A DNA stretch of 12,875 bases from DAOTVD01 sp034437075 (GCA_034437075.1 DAOTVD010000015.1:1-12875); one strand, 5' to 3'; numbered from the stretch's first letter, positions 1 to 6,966 are shown. Translations and numbers: made by a program. Notes: generated from the letters alone by a model not told the origin.

Positions 1-735
1 CGAGACAATATGGTCGTTTTCGCAATGGATGAACAAAACTGGCACGTTCCGAATATGGCGCATCCACAAGAAGGGGCTCACCTGAAACATGCGCGTGTTG
101 GTGATAATCGATGCGCCAAGGACGCCCATTTCAGCTAGTACCATCGGCAAAATCGGTAAGGGCAAAATCTGCCGGATAGTGGCCCTAAAAGCCAACACGA
201 ACCGATCATATATACCATCCACCACCAGAGCCGAAATCTGATGAGTTAGCGAAGCGGCGATGACGGCCACACTAGCGCCCATACTCAAGCCCAAGACGGC
301 GACCTTGCCCACGTTTTTTTCGGCTTGCAGATAATCAATGGCGCCTAACAAATCTTCTTTTTCAAAAACGCCATACGTTAAATAATCCCCTTGGGACTCA
401 CCATGCGCGCGCTGATCGTACATCAGGATGTTATAGCCGCGCGCCTGCAAGGCCATGGCCAGCGGCAAGTCGCCCGCCATACTGCCATTTTGGCCATGGC
501 AAACAATGAGCGTCCCGCGTGGCTCCGATGCGGGTATCCACCAGCCATGCAGCGTGACCTTATAGCGGCTGGTAAACTTGACCGTCTCGTAGTCAACACC
601 ATAACGCCCCGGATCATCGGGCGGGTCTGGCGGACGCCGCCGCACCAGCATCCATCCCAGGCCCAACGAAGTGAAAACGAAAATCATGAGCGTGGTCACC
701 ACAAGACCCACAATCCAAGCAAATGAATTCAACAT
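1..735 (-). CDS. Membrane-anchored alpha/beta hydrolase (3' part cut by the window edge)
   Basis: The frame is open for 245 codons from the ATG at 735 to the left edge with no stop, so the C-terminus lies outside. Residues 5-30 form a hydrophobic anchor followed by an RRR stop-transfer and a proline-rich stretch, placing the catalytic domain outside the membrane. Alpha/beta hydrolase marks are visible: an HGQNGS oxyanion-hole loop (80-85), DQRAHGES (107-114), the nucleophile elbow GLSMG (149-153, Ser151), and HCENDHIV near 238-244, where Asp241 sits as the likely acid. The catalytic His would be beyond the edge. The layout matches serine aminopeptidase/BAAT-like lipases or esterases; the substrate cannot be told. 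A good ribosome site (GGAGGA at 746-751) lies 10 nt upstream. It is the third gene of a leftward series, 66 nt after the SH3-like membrane protein, so co-expression is likely. Confidence 0.88.
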   Translation of the reverse strand, partial: MLNSFAWIVGLVVTTLMIFVFTSLGLGWMLVRRRPPDPPDDPGRYGVDYETVKFTSRYKVTLHGWWIPASEPRGTLIVCHGQNGSMAGDLPLAMALQARGYNILMYDQRAHGESQGDYLTYGVFEKEDLLGAIDYLQAEKNVGKVAVLGLSMGASVAVIAASLTHQISALVVDGIYDRFVLAFRATIRQILPLPILPMVLAEMGVLGASIITNTRMFQVSPFLWMRHIRNVPVLFIHCENDHIVS

Positions 736-801
736 GCCGCACATATCCTCCGGCAATTCTGGCCAGCGTCTATCCAGTTTAAGCGTTTCGGCGCTAAATG
801 A

Positions 802-1485
802 CTAGAACGACGGTCGTGCAGATGTCGGTGTGAGGCCAGGCAAGGGTAAGTTAGGCGGCGGCGATGATAACTCCGCGCCACCTGATTCGGGATCAAAAGT
901 CGGGAAGGCAAGCGTCGGCGCCGGGGTGGATGTCATAGGCGGCGTGAGCGTCGGCGTGCTGCTCGGTGGCGCTGGCGTGCGCGTGATCGTCGGCAGAGGG
1001 GTATACGTGGCCGAAGGGCGCGGCGTCGGGCGCGAGGGCACCAAAATACTGTGGTGCATATACACCAGGTCGCGAAAGGCGCTCTGATAATTTAGGTCGA
1101 TGATATGCCAATCTTGCCCGGTCGGGAATTCGCTGCTGGCCTCCGCGCGCCCATAGCTACACACCTCTTGCCCATAGTAGACCAGTTGGCGCGATTGACA
1201 CGCGGTGTCTGGGCAGATGCGCATCACGGCGCGTTCGGACCACACGCTGAAAAATTCGCAGACTGGCGCGGGGGTGGGCGTCGGCCATTGCGCGAAGGCG
1301 GCGGCGCTTTCGGTGCGGGTCGCGAAGACGGCCTGGGTCGCGTTGTTTTGGGCTACCTCGCGCGATTCGGCATCGAGCACTGTGAACGAGAGCGTCCAAA
1401 TAATGACACACAGCATCACGATAGAAATGCCACTGATGATGACCAGCGGGGCGGGCGGCCCTGGCGAATGATAGCGGGAAACCAT
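802..1485 (-). CDS. Single-pass membrane protein with SH3-like domain and Thr/Pro-rich tail
   Basis: This 227-residue protein has a short N-terminal cytoplasmic part, a membrane segment at about 14-37 and an extracytoplasmic remainder. Residues 85-149 resemble a degenerate bacterial SH3 (SH3b) domain: a CPDTAC segment (91-97) at the place of the usual 'RSCPSTSC' turn, a central Trp (W126, DWHIIDL) and a closing VYMHHSIL strand. Cys76, 91, 97 and 109 could form disulfides. Residues 150-220 are low-complexity Pro/Thr/Ser, a style common in Chloroflexota surface proteins. SH3b domains often bind peptidoglycan or mediate envelope attachment, so a cell-wall-facing role is inferred only. It starts 17 nt after the cyclase gene stop and has no clear Shine-Dalgarno, suggesting translation linked to the upstream gene. 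No enzymatic motif is visible. Confidence 0.78.
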   Translation of the reverse strand: MVSRYHSPGPPAPLVIISGISIVMLCVIIWTLSFTVLDAESREVAQNNATQAVFATRTESAAAFAQWPTPTPAPVCEFFSVWSERAVMRICPDTACQSRQLVYYGQEVCSYGRAEASSEFPTGQDWHIIDLNYQSAFRDLVYMHHSILVPSRPTPRPSATYTPLPTITRTPAPPSSTPTLTPPMTSTPAPTLAFPTFDPESGGAELSSPPPNLPLPGLTPTSARPSF

Positions 1486-1502
1486 GGTCTTATGGTAATG
1501 GC

Positions 1503-2594
1503 TCAGGGCAAAAATTCACCCGGCGAATCCCCTACGTTTCTGACGCTCGTCAGTTCATACAGCGTCATGGGGTTGCGTTTGCCCGGCAGCGTCTGCGGCG
1601 GCAATTGGCGAACCTCGACCATGGACGCCACTTCTGCGTAGGTCGCCTCGCTGAGGATAATTTGCCCACCATGCGCGATTTCTTGTAAACGGTGAGCCGT
1701 ATTGACCGCATCGCCGATCACGGTATAGTTCATCTTTTGCTCTGACCCAACGTTACCCACGACCGCATCCCCCGTATGCAAGCCGATCTCTAGGGTCAAT
1801 TGCGCGACCTGATCGCCCAGTTGAGCGCAGGCTTCGCGAAAGGCGTCTCGCATCTTATAGGCCATCATGACCGCATTGAGCGTATCATCACCGGTGGCCA
1901 CGGGGGCGCCGAAAAAAGCCATAATTTCATCGCCAACGTATTTATCAAATGTGCCATGATGTTGGTAGACGAGCGCCGTCAGAGGCGAGAACAACGCATT
2001 GAGCACGCGCACCACCTCCTGCGCGCTGTTTTGCTCGGCAAAGGTCGTAAAGCCGCTGATATCCGCAAAGACAATGGTCACACGGCGGGTTTCGCCGCCG
2101 AGCTTCAGGTACCGATCTGGGTCGAGCAAAATGACCTCGGCCAGGTCTTTATCCACATAGCGATTCAAAACTTGTTGCAAAAGCTCGGTGCGCTGTTGGA
2201 GTTCGTCATTCAGGCGCTTCAGGCGCAGCAAAGACCGCACGCGCGTCAGCATCAGCAGCGTGTTGAACGGTTTTGTAACGAAATCATCTGCGCCAGCCTG
2301 AATGGCTTTCAGCCGATCGTCATCCGATTCGAGCGCCGTGACCATCACCACTGGCACAAATCTTGTAGTTTCGTTGGCCTTAAAACGTGCACAGACTTCA
2401 TAACCGCTCATGTCCGGCAGCAGAATATCCAGCATGATTAAATCCGGCGGGTCTTCGGCGGCCAACTTTAAGGCGGTCGTGCCATTATGGGTTGTCGTCA
2501 CGCGATAATCGCGGGTTTGCAAATGCGCTTCGATGACCTCGCGATTCATCCAGTCGTCATCCACAACCAAAATATGGGGAACGTGTGCGGGCAT
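1503..2594 (-). CDS. Response regulator fused to class III adenylate/guanylate cyclase
   Basis: The 363-residue protein has two domains. Residues 5-122 form a receiver domain with the acidic pocket DDD (12-14), phospho-acceptor Asp56 (LIMLDILLPDMSG), Thr86 and Lys108 (TKPF). A helical linker (about 123-165) leads into a cyclase homology domain (170-348). That domain keeps both metal aspartates (D178 in FADISGF, D222 in YVGDEIM), the base-selecting Lys218, Thr291 (NYTVIGD), Asn298 and Arg302. Lys paired with Thr, instead of Asp, is the class IIIb pattern and points to ATP as substrate and cAMP as product; this is inference from family knowledge. A phosphorelay from an unlinked histidine kinase would control it; no kinase is in view. 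The start is backed by AGGAG at 2599-2603, 4 nt upstream. It leads the leftward operon, with the SH3-like membrane protein following after 17 nt. Confidence 0.93.
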   Translation of the reverse strand: MPAHVPHILVVDDDWMNREVIEAHLQTRDYRVTTTHNGTTALKLAAEDPPDLIMLDILLPDMSGYEVCARFKANETTRFVPVVMVTALESDDDRLKAIQAGADDFVTKPFNTLLMLTRVRSLLRLKRLNDELQQRTELLQQVLNRYVDKDLAEVILLDPDRYLKLGGETRRVTIVFADISGFTTFAEQNSAQEVVRVLNALFSPLTALVYQHHGTFDKYVGDEIMAFFGAPVATGDDTLNAVMMAYKMRDAFREACAQLGDQVAQLTLEIGLHTGDAVVGNVGSEQKMNYTVIGDAVNTAHRLQEIAHGGQIILSEATYAEVASMVEVRQLPPQTLPGKRNPMTLYELTSVRNVGDSPGEFLP

Positions 2595-2642
2595 AAGGCT
2601 CCTAGCGTTTTAACTATCATCACGCTGATTCATACGCTCTGC

Positions 2643-2648
2643 ATTGTA
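2643..2648 (-). promoter_or_regulatory. Candidate -10 box for the cyclase operon
   Basis: The 130-nt gap between the divergent genes at 2594 and 2725 must hold both promoters. On the minus strand TACAAT (2643-2648) matches the -10 consensus in five of six bases and lies about 48 nt before the cyclase start. No convincing -35 box sits 16-18 nt upstream, so an activator or alternative sigma factor may be needed. On the plus strand only weak boxes are seen (for example TATGCT at 2670-2675 without a partner). The rest of the gap shows nothing else. Confidence 0.3.
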
Positions 2649-2724
2649 TCTTAGCGCTCGTTCGCATTCTATGCTAATCCAGGTTAAAGTGTTTTGATAT
2701 ACGCTTGACCACAGGAGGTGGGGT

Positions 2725-4215
2725 ATGCCCACGAAATTTGGTTTTCAGATCGGGGATAAAGATGACCTGACCAATAGTATGCTGCTGGAATACATCGCGG
2801 TTGCGCGCCCGGCGGCAGTGCTGGTCTTCAACGCGGTTTCGAACCTGAACGCGGTCTACGAACAAGTTGGCGCGGGTCCGGCATATGCCTTTCAACGTCC
2901 GAATATGCCGTCTGTTGCAGATTATCTCGAAACGGCGGATAGCCTTGATGAAGCGGTCGAGCATTTTTTAGAAGATAGCGCGCCATATTTTCAGGCGGCC
3001 CGCTGGGCCTATCATTGCTCGGCGTATATCGAAACCCTGACGGCGGAAACTGCCATGTTTGATGCCCGCGCCTTGCAATTGGCGAGTGAACGCTACGATG
3101 TGCGGCTCTGTGTGGGGAACTTCCGCACCGAAACCCCCGCCCCGGATGCCTGGCCGCGCTATCGTCCCGCGCTAGAAGCCGCCGCGCGTTATCATGGGCT
3201 CATCGGTTTGGAAGAACTCTACCCGCTAGTGCCGTATGTCGCCTATGGGCCGCAGGCTAACATCCCGGCTATGGACGCCCCGCCGCATTATCTGCGCAAC
3301 GAGATTCCCTATCCGCAGGGTTACAGCGGGCCGGGGCAGTTCGTGGGGCGCTACCGCTATCTGCGGGACTACTGCGCGGCAGAAAACATACCTGTGCAGA
3401 TATTTATCCGGGCCATGGGCGCGGGGCGGGTGTTTGAGCCCTGGCTAGCCCAGTTTGGCGATAATCTGCACGGCTGGCGGACGCTATCCACCCTCTGGGG
3501 TCAATTCGGTTTTGCTGACCCCGCCAAGCATTACGCCGAAGATATTATCTGGCTCGATCAACACGTGTACCGGATGGATGATGCCGTGGTGGGGGCCTGT
3601 CTTTCCGGTTGGAACGTTCGCGAATATCCATCGCGCGACATCAGCGGCGCGCGGCGCTTGCTAGGCACGCTCGCAACGTATACGAACGCAGCCCGCCGTG
3701 ACCAAGGCGGCGGCCCCAGCCCCCGTTTCAGCCAGCCCCAGCCTTATACCGTCACAGTGCCGCGTTTGCGTATCCGGCCTTTGCCCTCCACCAATAACCA
3801 GTATATCGGCGGATACGAGCAGGGCGATACTTTCGCCGCGACCGAATACACCTTTGCCGAGGTCTACGCCTGGCTGCGGCATCCGCTGGGCTGGAGCGCT
3901 TACGCGCCCCTGGACGAGGCTGGGCAACCCCGCCACAATGCGCGTTACGTCGAAGGCCCGCGCATCGACCCCCCGCGCGCGAGCTCTGCTGTAGCGCAAT
4001 TCGTAGGCACCATCGCAGAGGTGCGTCAATTTTTGAGCGCGCACCAAGGCCAACTATTCTACATTTCGATTAATCCTGATTCCCCGCCGGACGGCGCGCG
4101 CCAATTCAAGATCACGGCCTTCCCGGCCCAGGGTGGGCGCTCCATCCTGAATGAATTGCATCCTGAGCCCGGTGATCCGCTGATGACGCCCGGCGCACGC
4201 CGTCAATTGCGTTAA
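2725..4215 (+). CDS. TIM-barrel (glycoside-hydrolase-like) protein with C-terminal SH3b domain
   Basis: The 496-residue protein lacks a signal peptide or membrane segment. Residues 1-325 read like a GH-A-type barrel: alternating strands such as AAVLVFNAV (30-38), RLCVGNFRT (127-135), HGLIGLEELYP (157-167), an FVGRYRYL helix start (206-213), VQIFIRAMGAG (224-234), a GW motif (250-251) and VVGACLSGWN (288-297). In related barrels from Chloroflexota, as I recall them, the sixth strand carries an 'ITE-G-D' nucleophile motif; here it reads FIRAMGAG, so the nucleophile Glu seems lost, while a Glu pair (E163/E164) may keep the acid/base place. Residues 341-398 form an SH3b-like domain (LRIRPLPS ... 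GWSAYAPL). Residues 420-490 are a separate unrecognised domain. Translation is strongly signalled by AGGAGG at 2713-2718, 6 nt before the ATG. It stands alone, divergent from the cyclase operon, and ends at a hairpin terminator. Function unknown: a carbohydrate-binding pseudoenzyme is one possibility. Confidence 0.72.
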   Translation: MPTKFGFQIGDKDDLTNSMLLEYIAVARPAAVLVFNAVSNLNAVYEQVGAGPAYAFQRPNMPSVADYLETADSLDEAVEHFLEDSAPYFQAARWAYHCSAYIETLTAETAMFDARALQLASERYDVRLCVGNFRTETPAPDAWPRYRPALEAAARYHGLIGLEELYPLVPYVAYGPQANIPAMDAPPHYLRNEIPYPQGYSGPGQFVGRYRYLRDYCAAENIPVQIFIRAMGAGRVFEPWLAQFGDNLHGWRTLSTLWGQFGFADPAKHYAEDIIWLDQHVYRMDDAVVGACLSGWNVREYPSRDISGARRLLGTLATYTNAARRDQGGGPSPRFSQPQPYTVTVPRLRIRPLPSTNNQYIGGYEQGDTFAATEYTFAEVYAWLRHPLGWSAYAPLDEAGQPRHNARYVEGPRIDPPRASSAVAQFVGTIAEVRQFLSAHQGQLFYISINPDSPPDGARQFKITAFPAQGGRSILNELHPEPGDPLMTPGARRQLR

Positions 4216-4236
4216 TCTATGCGAACTGAGAATCAA

Positions 4237-4261
4237 AAAGGGGCCTTTGGGCAGCCCCTTT
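4237..4261. terminator. Bidirectional intrinsic terminator between convergent genes
   Basis: Perfect 8-bp arms, AAAGGGGC (4237-4244) and GCCCCTTT (4254-4261), enclose a 9-nt loop. Read leftwards the stem is followed by a run of five T, which serves the DUF3179 gene ending at 4282. Read rightwards the arm ends in TTT then AA, a weaker terminator for the barrel gene ending at 4215. Confidence 0.85.
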
Positions 4262-4281
4262 AAGTGGTGAGAAGAAAAACC

Positions 4282-5520
4282 TTATTCTTGTTCGGCCCAA
4301 GCCTCATCGGCGACCATGCCCGGTTCCCACAGCAAGGTATCTGGGCGGAACGCGGCCCAGGCAAACCAGAAGTGCGGATGCGCAGTCAGCTTTTCTAGCT
4401 GGGTGCCTTCTAGCTCGCCCGAAGTCGCCGCGCCAAAGACGTTCCAGGTGCTGCCAGTTTGCTCATCCACGATGGTCGTTTCATCTTCGACCGTGAAGGT
4501 TAGCACCGTGCCGTCTTCTAATGTGCGCTCGAACAAAGCCGCCGAACCCGTTTCGGTTTCGGAGAACAGCGAGCGCGAGCCGGGTTGCCAGAGCACCGTG
4601 ACGGGCTCTGCGCCGATCATGTCATTGACGGCGACCGTTTCGGCCAGGGTCGAAAGCGGATAGGCGATAGCCCCTTCGCTGCCAAAGTAGCCCAGCACAC
4701 GCTCCGTGGCAAACAAGCGATCATCAACTTCGCCCCGGAACAAGAACGGATCCCCCGTTACATCATAGCCCTGGTACGACACGCGATTCGGGTCATAGTT
4801 GCGTTGGTCGTTGAACAGCACTTGCCCATCGGGATGTTGTGCTTTGAATTCGCCATAGCTAACGACGACCGAAGGAATGGTTTCTAACATGGTACCCGTT
4901 AGTGTGCCAACGATGGCCTCACCCGTGAACTGCTGCCACCAAGTCAACGTTTCGTGATCCCACATGATGAGGTCGCTATTGCGCAGCAGGCCGCTCACGC
5001 CGAAATGCAGCGTTCGGTTTTCGATGCGGCGGTCAAACACCACGGAGGCATTGCACAACGGGCAGAAGGTCACGGCCACGGGGATGCCGCCGACCTCCGT
5101 ATTCGCAATTTCGTGATTGTTCAGCAGCAGCAACGGATAGGCGCGCGCATCGCCGTCGATTTCCACCGAAATGACCTGCTGCTCGTCTGGCAGATAGGTA
5201 TCCGTGGTTTCAAAATCGGTGTAATTGACCGTGAAGGCAGGCGCGGCCCCTTCTTCAAGCGGGCTCGGCACCTGATTAGGATAGGTGTAACCCTCGGGGT
5301 AGTAAGGCGGAATTCCATCAGGGGGGGGGCCACCGGAGAAAATCTCCGAGGCATCGACGCTGGCTTGACTAAAATCTGTCGCGGGCCAGCTGTTCTCGAA
5401 GCGGGAAAAGCCATCCTGAGCCAACGGCCCGGCCAGCGCTATTGTAAACCCCGCTATCAACACTACCACCAGCACCCCAGCGGATGCCAGGGTAGTTTTA
5501 TGCTTCATCGTCGTCAACAT
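4282..5520 (-). CDS. Exported DUF3179 domain protein
   Basis: The 412-residue protein carries the DUF3179 marks: GDARAYPL (123-130), NNHEI (134-138), VTFCPLCN (150-157) with Cys153/Cys156, VFDR (161-164), FGVSGLL (173-179), WWQQFTGEAIVG (194-205) and HFWFAWAAF (383-391). The paired cysteines and histidines suggest a metal or redox site, but the family's function is unknown to me. Residues 10-30 are a hydrophobic signal peptide or anchor, with a possible cleavage near ALAG (28-31), so the protein acts outside the cytoplasm. A proline- and glycine-rich linker (62-90) precedes the domain; it is encoded partly by a run of nine C on the coding strand (5321-5329), a place prone to slippage. The ATG at 5520 is preferred over Met5 because a purine-rich GAGAGTGAG tract precedes it. 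It lies 110 nt after the beta-propeller gene with its own candidate promoter between them. Confidence 0.9.
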   Translation of the reverse strand: MLTTMKHKTTLASAGVLVVVLIAGFTIALAGPLAQDGFSRFENSWPATDFSQASVDASEIFSGGPPPDGIPPYYPEGYTYPNQVPSPLEEGAAPAFTVNYTDFETTDTYLPDEQQVISVEIDGDARAYPLLLLNNHEIANTEVGGIPVAVTFCPLCNASVVFDRRIENRTLHFGVSGLLRNSDLIMWDHETLTWWQQFTGEAIVGTLTGTMLETIPSVVVSYGEFKAQHPDGQVLFNDQRNYDPNRVSYQGYDVTGDPFLFRGEVDDRLFATERVLGYFGSEGAIAYPLSTLAETVAVNDMIGAEPVTVLWQPGSRSLFSETETGSAALFERTLEDGTVLTFTVEDETTIVDEQTGSTWNVFGAATSGELEGTQLEKLTAHPHFWFAWAAFRPDTLLWEPGMVADEAWAEQE

Positions 5521-5550
5521 TATTCACTCACTCTCTTTGCACGTGCTCAA

Positions 5551-5567
5551 GGCTATCGTTCATAGCC
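5551..5567. repeat. Inverted repeat upstream of the DUF3179 gene
   Basis: Perfect 6-bp arms GGCTAT (5551-5556) and ATAGCC (5562-5567) with a 5-nt loop lie 31-47 nt before the DUF3179 start. There is no T run after it on either strand, so it is not an intrinsic terminator. It overlaps the candidate -10 box, which would suit an operator; an RNA hairpin at the 5' end of the message is also possible. Confidence 0.45.
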
Positions 5568-5588
5568 CTAGAGGGCGAGTCGTGTAGA
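5559..5588 (-). promoter_or_regulatory. Candidate promoter for the DUF3179 gene
   Basis: On the minus strand TCTACA (5583-5588) and TATGAA (5559-5564) are separated by 18 bp, each matching four of six consensus bases. The predicted start would be near 5552, about 30 nt before the start codon. The -10 box sits in the inverted repeat just described. Evidence is modest. Confidence 0.3.
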
Positions 5589-5601
5589 CCTCTTACTGAG
5601 G

Positions 5602-5619
5602 AACGCATGAAAAACGCAT
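5602..5619 (-). repeat. Tandem heptamer pair one helical turn apart
   Basis: On the minus strand ATGCGTT occurs twice, at 5613-5619 and 5602-5608, exactly 11 bp apart. The pair lies just upstream of the candidate -35 box of the DUF3179 gene. Direct repeats spaced one turn apart are typical of dimeric activators such as response regulators; that role is inferred. Confidence 0.3.
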
Positions 5620-5630
5620 AAGTACGCCAC

Positions 5631-6668
5631 TCAGGGGGCAGGATTGTCCTCGGTGCGGCTTAAGTCGATCACATCAATCGTGAAGGGTAACGAGGGGTCT
5701 AGCACCCAGCCGATGAGCGGCGCGAGTGAAATGGAATCAAAATTGGTGACATATACGCGATCATCCAGAAAAGCCACGTCGCTGGGTTCGCGGAAATTCT
5801 GCGCCAGGATGAGCGCGGCCCCGGTTTCGGTCAGGCGCATAACACGCGCATTATCATAGGATGTAAAAATCACACGCCCCGTATCATCGAGCGTCAGACC
5901 ATCGAGTTCGCGGCGGTCGTCTTCGTACAACACCGCGATTTCACCCGCTTGCCCGCGCGCATCAATCCCTATGCGGTAAATTATTCCGTTGCCAGAGTCC
6001 GCCACGACGAGCGCATCGCGCGCGGTATCGTAGGCTAGGCCAGTCGGGCGCGCGGTGTTCGGGTCAGCAGGCACTTCCCACCAGATGTTAAAGGCGCCGT
6101 CGTCGTCGTAGCTGCGGATTTGGCCGAGTTGGGTGTCGGTGGCGTAGAGCGTGCCGCGCGCATCAAAGGCCAAACTATTGATGATTTCGTCATCGGTCAC
6201 TTCGCCCCACTCCTCGACGACACCTTCGGGCGAAACACGCTTCAGGCTAGAAACCCCCGCGCGCGGGTCACACGACCCCCGATCCGCAACATACAGCCAC
6301 CCCTCCGGCGAAAAGGCCATGCCCGAAACAGCCTCAATTCCGGCATCGGCGGCGAGCCAGGTTTCAAGTGTTCCGGCTTGAGGGTCGATACGCCAGATTT
6401 CGCCCGTGCAAAAACTGCCGCTATAGAGAAAATCACCCGGCCCCAGGGTGATGGATTCGGGAAAAGCGCGGTCGCCGGGTAATTCAACGAGGGTCGAAAC
6501 AGTCGTCCCAGGCACATCCCCGATGAAGGGCTCGCGGCGTTCGCCCTGAAACGAACGCACGATCAACGCGGCGGATACCATACAGATTGCCACAGCAGCC
6601 ACAATGAGCACCAGAAAGGGCATATACGCCCGTAATCTGGCGCGCGTAGAAGGTCGTGATTCTGCCAT
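5631..6668 (-). CDS. Membrane-anchored SMP-30/gluconolactonase-like beta-propeller
   Basis: The 345-residue protein begins with a basic N-terminus and one membrane segment (about 16-37), leaving a large extracytoplasmic domain. Residues 55-315 show repeating blade signatures (GWLYVADRG, GTLYATD, DALVVADSGNG, DRVYVTNFD) and belong to the SMP-30/LRE or strictosidine-synthase-like six-blade propeller group. The SMP-30 divalent metal ligands seem kept: Glu71 (FPESIT), Asn164 (IINSLAFD) and Asp256 (ELDGLTLDDTG). Members hydrolyse lactones or organophosphate-type esters; the actual substrate is unknown. Cys87 and Cys133 may pair. GAGGA at 6674-6678, 5 nt before the ATG, fixes the start. Only 38 nt separate the ATG from the tRNA terminator, and no clear promoter is seen there, so transcription may partly come from readthrough of the tRNA unit. 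Confidence 0.86.
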   Translation of the reverse strand: MAESRPSTRARLRAYMPFLVLIVAAVAICMVSAALIVRSFQGERREPFIGDVPGTTVSTLVELPGDRAFPESITLGPGDFLYSGSFCTGEIWRIDPQAGTLETWLAADAGIEAVSGMAFSPEGWLYVADRGSCDPRAGVSSLKRVSPEGVVEEWGEVTDDEIINSLAFDARGTLYATDTQLGQIRSYDDDGAFNIWWEVPADPNTARPTGLAYDTARDALVVADSGNGIIYRIGIDARGQAGEIAVLYEDDRRELDGLTLDDTGRVIFTSYDNARVMRLTETGAALILAQNFREPSDVAFLDDRVYVTNFDSISLAPLIGWVLDPSLPFTIDVIDLSRTEDNPAP

Positions 6669-6706
6669 AAATGTCCTCAGTGGTCGTCATGCTTGGTCGG
6701 TGCAAC

Positions 6707-6728
6707 AAAAAAAGCGCTTTACGCGCTT
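6707..6728 (-). terminator. Intrinsic terminator of the tRNA-Ser unit
   Basis: On the minus strand the arms AAGCGC and GCGCTT (6723-6728 with 6712-6717) enclose a 5-nt loop and are followed by five or more T (6711-6707). It starts 12 nt past the tRNA 3' end, as expected for a single-gene tRNA transcript. Confidence 0.85.
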
Positions 6729-6739
6729 CACACATTAGG

Positions 6740-6827
6740 CGGAGAGGGTGGGATTCGAACCCACGACGGGGGAAACCCGTACTCGCTTTCCAGGCGAGCG
6801 CATTAGGCCAGACTATGCTACCCCTCC
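6740..6827 (-). tRNA. tRNA-Ser (anticodon GGA)
   Basis: The full cloverleaf folds by eye. The acceptor GGAGGGG (6827-6821) pairs with CCTCTCC (6747-6741) with one G-U pair. The anticodon stem CTCGC/GCGAG holds the loop CTGGAAA with anticodon GGA (bases 6791-6789). A long class II variable arm has an ACGGG/CCCGT stem, and the T arm is GTGGG-TTCGAAT-CCCAC. The discriminator is G (6740), usual for serine. It reads UCC and UCU codons. The genomic 3' end continues CCT, so the terminal CCA is not encoded and must be added by nucleotidyltransferase. Confidence 0.97.
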
Positions 6828-6845
6828 GGTTATGCTGTAGGCGCA

Positions 6846-6874
6846 AGATTAAAGCCCTGGCTCGCGCCTGTCAA
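6846..6874 (-). promoter_or_regulatory. Strong sigma-70-type promoter of tRNA-Ser
   Basis: On the minus strand a perfect TTGACA -35 box (6869-6874) is followed after exactly 17 bp by TAATCT (6846-6851). The -10 box ends 18 nt before the mature tRNA, giving a leader of about 10-12 nt. This is the best promoter in the window. Confidence 0.88.
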
Positions 6875-6944
6875 GTGCCAGCCTGAGCGCGCATCATTTG
6901 TCTTGGGCCAGATTTAGCACAAGAGAATGAGCCTGCCCATAAAC

Positions 6945-6961
6945 CGGATGCATACCATCCG
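6945..6961. repeat. Inverted repeat CGGATG-N5-CATCCG
   Basis: Perfect 6-bp arms around a CATAC centre, about 90 bp upstream of the predicted iron-operon promoter. The same half-site recurs as the palindrome at 7057-7066. A regulator-binding role is inferred. Confidence 0.4.
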
Positions 6962-6966
6962 CTTAA

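Noticed and set aside
391..726. Plus-strand 111-codon open frame
   Set aside because: It is antisense to the alpha/beta hydrolase, whose motifs are clear, and its translation has no recognisable fold.
850..1040. Possible tandem DNA repeat or CRISPR-like stretch
   Set aside because: The repetitiveness comes from Pro/Thr codons of a low-complexity protein tail; there are no regular repeat-spacer units.
1105..2441. Long plus-strand open frames (1105-1641 and 1800-2441)
   Set aside because: They are shadows of the SH3-like and cyclase genes; compositions are biased and lack any domain signature.
4954..5565. 203-codon plus-strand open frame
   Set aside because: Antisense to the DUF3179 gene, which carries conserved motifs along its entire length.
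6740..6827. tRNA as an integration (att) site for a mobile element
   Set aside because: No duplicated tRNA 3' end and no integrase are seen within the window.
6484..6886. Open frames running through the tRNA region on both strands
   Set aside because: They cross the tRNA-Ser gene, its terminator and promoter, so they are not real genes.
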